A stretch of DNA of 8,552 nucleotides, from contig JAUHXB010000040.1 in the NCBI GenBank assembly GCA_030427215.1, positions 1-8,552 on the forward strand, written 5' to 3'. Under the pieces are notes generated by a model, which ran no database searches, was not told where the DNA came from, and was given only the letters and a program-made list of their open reading frames with translations. Positions 5,819 to 8,552 of this stretch are shown piece after piece. The DNA is from Alphaproteobacteria bacterium. Its GTDB lineage: Bacteria > Pseudomonadota > Alphaproteobacteria > Micavibrionales > UBA1664. The number at the start of each line of letters is the position of its first letter. Within the stretch, counting starts at the first letter, position 1. Position numbers and translations under genes: made by a program.

Positions 5819-6604
5819 ATGGAATATTATCCCAATCTTCGCTTTGACCAAGATCACGCTGTTGCAAAAAATGATATTAATTCAGTTCAACACTGGCGGT
5901 GCCTGCATATTGAAATAAAAGAGTTACCTGATAACATTGATCTTGAACGTTTGGCCCAAAAAATATTCAAAATTTTTCAAAGTTTGCCCGGATGCTTCTA
6001 TTTTGACCCCCGCGCCCGCATGACCGTTTTTTGCAAAATGCAAGAGTCTATTATCATCGATGATATCGCTTATAAAATAAATTCTCTTATTAAGGCCGAT
6101 TTTATGTGTCGTATGGGTGAACAAACAATTTTATCCAACGGCATTGTGTCTCTGCAATTTATTTTCTCTCCAACATCCAGCGAAAAACAAAAATTATCAC
6201 AAGAATTCATCATGCAGGAACGATTGAAACGCCATCATGATATTATTATGGTGGTCGAAGATGATCTTTTTGCACGCAGTATTGTCAAAGATGCTCTCAG
6301 CAGCAAATTTAAACTGATCGAAATTGATAATGGCGCTAAGGCCACACAAGAATACTTATCAAATTCACCCGATGTTCTATTTCTTGATATCCATCTCCCC
6401 AACAAAAAAGGCCCACAAATTTTAAAAGAAATCATGGAAGTCGATCCTCAGGCATATGTTATCATGTTAAGTGCCGATGCCAATAAAGACCGCATCATGG
6501 AATGTATAAAAATGGGCGCAAAGGGATTTATCGCAAAACCATTTAATGGTGAAAAGTTATTTAATTACATCCGAAGATGTCCAACTATTCGGGTTTATTG
6601 CTAA
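5819..6604 (+). CDS. Response regulator: unrecognised N-terminal region plus C-terminal receiver domain
   Basis: Of 261 residues, about 140 to the end form a CheY-like receiver: acidic pocket E147-D148-D149 in IMVVEDD, phosphoacceptor D190 in VLFLDIHLP, switch residue S218 in VIMLSAD, and K240-P241 in GFIAKPF. The first 130 or so residues match nothing I know. They contain WRCLHIEIKELPDNI (26-40), a helix ERLAQKIFKIFQSL (43-56) and PGCFYFDPRARMTVF (57-71), and look like a mixed alpha/beta fold. Receiver-last order is unusual, since outputs normally follow the receiver. The ATG lies 2 bases after the Hpt stop, with GGAG (5804-5807) inside the Hpt gene, so the two are co-translated. The 3' end overlaps rsmB by 20 bp on the opposite strand. 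No DNA-binding domain is evident, so output is probably by protein contact. Confidence 0.85.
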   Translation: MEYYPNLRFDQDHAVAKNDINSVQHWRCLHIEIKELPDNIDLERLAQKIFKIFQSLPGCFYFDPRARMTVFCKMQESIIIDDIAYKINSLIKADFMCRMGEQTILSNGIVSLQFIFSPTSSEKQKLSQEFIMQERLKRHHDIIMVVEDDLFARSIVKDALSSKFKLIEIDNGAKATQEYLSNSPDVLFLDIHLPNKKGPQILKEIMEVDPQAYVIMLSADANKDRIMECIKMGAKGFIAKPFNGEKLFNYIRRCPTIRVYC

Positions 6605-7781
6605 GGCATGATATAAAAAAACCATCCATATCGTTATTCGTTGGCAAAAGCCGAATATCGCCATCAGGTGTTTGATAGTTTTCATGCTGTTTCATTGAAT
6701 GGCGTATAAAATTTTTATTTTGGCTTAAAAACGATTCAATTTGTTTTTCACCCTCATCTTTTTGCAGCGAACATGTGCAATAAATTAATAATCCATTATC
6801 CTTAACCCAATCTTTAACACGCGATAATAAATTCGCCTGTAAATCAATCAGGGATTGAATATCAGAGGCTTTGCGAATGTAGGGCAAATCGGGGTGGCGA
6901 CGTAATGTCCCCGTTGCGGAACAGGGCGCGTCCAATAAAACAATATCGTATTGTTGTTGCGGATTCCATTTCAAAATATCGGCACAAATGACCTCAACTT
7001 GGGCTTCCAAATTTGTGCGTTTTAGGTTTTCTTTTAATCGCAATAATCTTTTTTCCGATATATCAATAGATGTGACCTTTGCATGCTTAGAGGCCAATTG
7101 CATTGTTTTACCACCAGGCGCGGCACATAAATCCAAAACATGTTTACCATTCAAATCATCCAATAATGAAACGGGAATATGTGACGCATAATCCTGAACC
7201 CATTCATCATCGCCTAAATTAAAATCACCATCCATGATGCGCCATTCACCTGTTTTATTGATCATCCCGATTTTGGCCTCGCTCAAGCTAGCCTGTTCAA
7301 TTTGTGATGCGGTATCAACGCCGTAATCCTGCGCCCATGTATTCACCAACCAATTGGGCAAGGATGATTTCAAATCATTGGGTTTGCCCTCACGGATTAA
7401 ACGTCGTAAAACCGCATTCACCATTCCCGATTGTTTGGGGCACCTGATCATTTTTGACAATTTAACGGATGTATCCACCGCCGCATGGTCAGGCACGGAC
7501 TCCATGAAATAAATTTGCGCTGCGCCTATTAAAACCAAGATATTTAAATTGGATGGGGCAATGTCTTTATTGCGGTTTGCAGCGGTGTTAATCAATTTTT
7601 GTAAGAGTGGTTTATACCGCAAAACAAACGCGCACAAGGCATGAGAAAACGATTTGTCCTGTGGCGATAAATTATATTTTTTGGCAAATTTATCCAATGA
7701 TTGATCAAGCGGTTTTTGTTGATCAAAAACAGCAATCAAAGCATTAAGCGCACATTGGCGGGAGTTCAAACCATCAGACAT
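6585..7781 (-). CDS. rsmB: 16S rRNA (cytosine-967-C5)-methyltransferase RsmB
   Basis: RsmB uses SAM to methylate C967 (E. coli numbering) of 16S rRNA. The 398-residue protein has the NusB-like helical N-terminal domain (about 5-130, with DHAAVDTSVKL and SGMVNAVLRR) and the Rossmann methyltransferase domain. The SAM-binding motif is VLDLCAAPGGKT (215-226). DAPCSATG (284-291) holds the product-release Cys287 and YCTCS (334-338) the nucleophilic Cys337, the two-cysteine arrangement of m5C RNA methyltransferases. DGFF near the C-terminus is also typical. It starts at the ATG at 7781, where a Shine-Dalgarno is not apparent. It lies downstream of htpX on the same strand, an order that I know from other Alphaproteobacteria, separated by about 125 bp that contain a palindromic repeat. 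Its last 20 bases overlap the 3' end of the response regulator gene. Confidence 0.96.
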   Translation of the reverse strand: MSDGLNSRQCALNALIAVFDQQKPLDQSLDKFAKKYNLSPQDKSFSHALCAFVLRYKPLLQKLINTAANRNKDIAPSNLNILVLIGAAQIYFMESVPDHAAVDTSVKLSKMIRCPKQSGMVNAVLRRLIREGKPNDLKSSLPNWLVNTWAQDYGVDTASQIEQASLSEAKIGMINKTGEWRIMDGDFNLGDDEWVQDYASHIPVSLLDDLNGKHVLDLCAAPGGKTMQLASKHAKVTSIDISEKRLLRLKENLKRTNLEAQVEVICADILKWNPQQQYDIVLLDAPCSATGTLRRHPDLPYIRKASDIQSLIDLQANLLSRVKDWVKDNGLLIYCTCSLQKDEGEKQIESFLSQNKNFIRHSMKQHENYQTPDGDIRLLPTNNDMDGFFISCLSNKPE

Positions 7782-7819
7782 AGATAGTGTTTAACACGAA
7801 GTTGACAAATATGAAACAT

Positions 7820-7893
7820 CCCCAACTTGATCGGGGATCCAGTGCTTGAAAATATATGAGTGCTTTTGACTCTGGATCTCCGCTTTCGCGGGG
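7820..7893. repeat. Composite palindromic intergenic repeat
   Basis: Two short hairpins flank the element. CCCC...GGGG (7820-7836) is a 6-bp stem with a G-U pair when read on the minus strand. CTCCGC-TTTC-GCGGGG (7878-7893) is a 6-bp stem read on the plus strand. Inside them GATCCAG (7836-7842) and CTGGATC (7872-7878) form a further inverted pair, so the whole 74 bp can fold back on itself. AGTGCTT occurs twice (7841-7847 and 7859-7865). The outer sequences resemble dispersed palindromic repeats of the CTGGAT-CCCCG...CGGGG kind common between genes in many Alphaproteobacteria. Only one copy is in this window, so dispersal is inferred. There is no U tract, so it is not a standard terminator. 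Confidence 0.6.
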
Positions 7894-7906
7894 AAATTAA
7901 ATAGTT

Positions 7907-8552
7907 TTAAACAACCATCTCTCTCAAACGTCTTACGCGTTCTTCTGTTTTGGGGTGGGTTGAGAAAAGGCCATCAATCGCATGAACATGCAATGGATTA
8001 ATAATAAACATATGTGCGGTGGCGGGGTTGCGTTCGGCGGTATGATTATCAATCACTTTCGCCTTCATCGCGATTTTTTCCAATGCAGAGGCCAACCATT
8101 CAGGCCGACCACAAATTTCCGCCCCAACACGGTCGGCCTCATATTCACGAGACCGTGATATCGCCATTTGAACCACAGACGCCGCCATAGGTGCCAAAAT
8201 CATCATGGCGATCGTTCCGATTAGACCCATGCGGTTATTCCCCCCACCAAAAAACATCATGAAATTCGCCAACATTGAAATCGCCCCGGCAATCGATGCG
8301 GTCATGGTCATGATCAATGTATCGCGGTTTTTAATATGGGCCAATTCATGCGCCATCACGCCCGCAATCTCACCACTGTCAAGACGACGAAGCAACCCTG
8401 TCGTTGCGGCAACCGCGGCGTTTTCAGGGTTACGCCCCGTCGCAAACGCGTTGGGTTGATCATTATCAATAATATAAACCTTTGGCATCGGCATATTGGC
8501 ATTTTCCACCATTTGCATGACCATATTGTATAAATCTGGTGCAGTGGATTGA
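7907..8552 (-). CDS. htpX: Membrane zinc metalloprotease HtpX (N-terminus outside window)
   Basis: HtpX is an inner-membrane M48-family protease that degrades misfolded membrane proteins alongside FtsH. The frame stays open to the right edge, so about 214 C-terminal residues are seen. The first membrane segments, probably around 75 residues, are missing. In order: PMPKVYIID, the AFATGRNP stretch, catalytic [13 protein letters not shown] with zinc ligands in HELAH, two hydrophobic segments ([18 protein letters not shown] and [15 protein letters not shown]), then SRSREYEAD, whose ExxAD glutamate is the third zinc ligand. The C-terminal [14 protein letters not shown] is typical. The Met codon near the right edge is internal: upstream codons read QSTAPDLYN, as expected for the family. 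It precedes rsmB on the same strand. No regulatory signals are visible because the 5' end is cut off. Confidence 0.96.
   Translation of the reverse strand, partial: QSTAPDLYNMVMQMVENANMPMPKVYIIDNDQPNAFATGRNPENAAVAATTGLLRRLDSGEIAGVMAHELAHIKNRDTLIMTMTASIAGAISMLANFMMFFGGGNNRMGLIGTIAMMILAPMAASVVQMAISRSREYEADRVGAEICGRPEWLASALEKIAMKAKVIDNHTAERNPATAHMFIINPLHVHAIDGLFSTHPKTEERVRRLREMVV

Noticed and set aside
7802..7807. Perfect TTGACA on the plus strand in the rsmB-htpX gap
   Set aside because: No -10 box lies at 16-18 bp and no plus-strand gene follows; the DNA downstream is the repeat and htpX on the other strand.
7878..7893. GC hairpin as an htpX terminator
   Set aside because: Reading on the minus strand, it is followed by ATCCAGAG and not a U tract, so it fits the palindromic repeat better than an intrinsic terminator.
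8336..8533. Plus-strand ORFs opposite htpX
   Set aside because: They are shadows of a strongly conserved protease frame, with low-complexity basic products and no start signals.

Overview
The window looks like a chromosomal housekeeping segment from a low-GC alphaproteobacterium, probably free-living. Three things point there. The FtsK motor, RNase P RNA and HtpX read as typically alphaproteobacterial. A DUF3576 lipoprotein is present, a family I know from Alphaproteobacteria. The adjacent htpX-rsmB order also recurs in that class. A major outer-membrane porin argues against a strongly reduced endosymbiont. A relative of Rhodospirillales or Micavibrio is my guess, not something the sequence proves.

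Layout from left to right: the C-terminal two thirds of ftsK (+, cut by the left edge) converge on engB (-). Upstream of engB, on the same strand, is a highly expressed-looking porin (-) with its own intrinsic terminator. Divergent from the porin is a two-gene unit (+) of a DUF3576 outer-membrane lipoprotein and an AmpD/AmiD-type amidase, overlapping by 11 bp. RNase P RNA (rnpB, +) starts 9 bp after the amidase, from a promoter whose -10 box contains the amidase stop codon. A 65-residue membrane protein (-) converges on rnpB. It is divergent from a two-gene phosphorelay unit (+): a stand-alone Hpt protein, then a response regulator whose receiver domain is C-terminal to about 130 residues of unrecognised sequence. 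This pair overlaps tail to tail with rsmB (-). A composite palindromic repeat lies between rsmB and htpX (-, cut by the right edge).

Functionally the window mixes chromosome segregation (FtsK), ribosome assembly and modification (EngB, RsmB), tRNA maturation (RNase P), envelope function and peptidoglycan turnover (porin, lipoprotein, amidase), membrane protein quality control (HtpX) and one signalling module. Most of it is ordinary. The least explained part is about 5071-6604: the small membrane protein, an AT-rich intergenic region with a perfect 16-bp palindrome, and the Hpt/receiver pair with no histidine kinase in view. If there is something undescribed here, it is most likely there. No CRISPR array, tRNA, transposase or prophage gene was seen.
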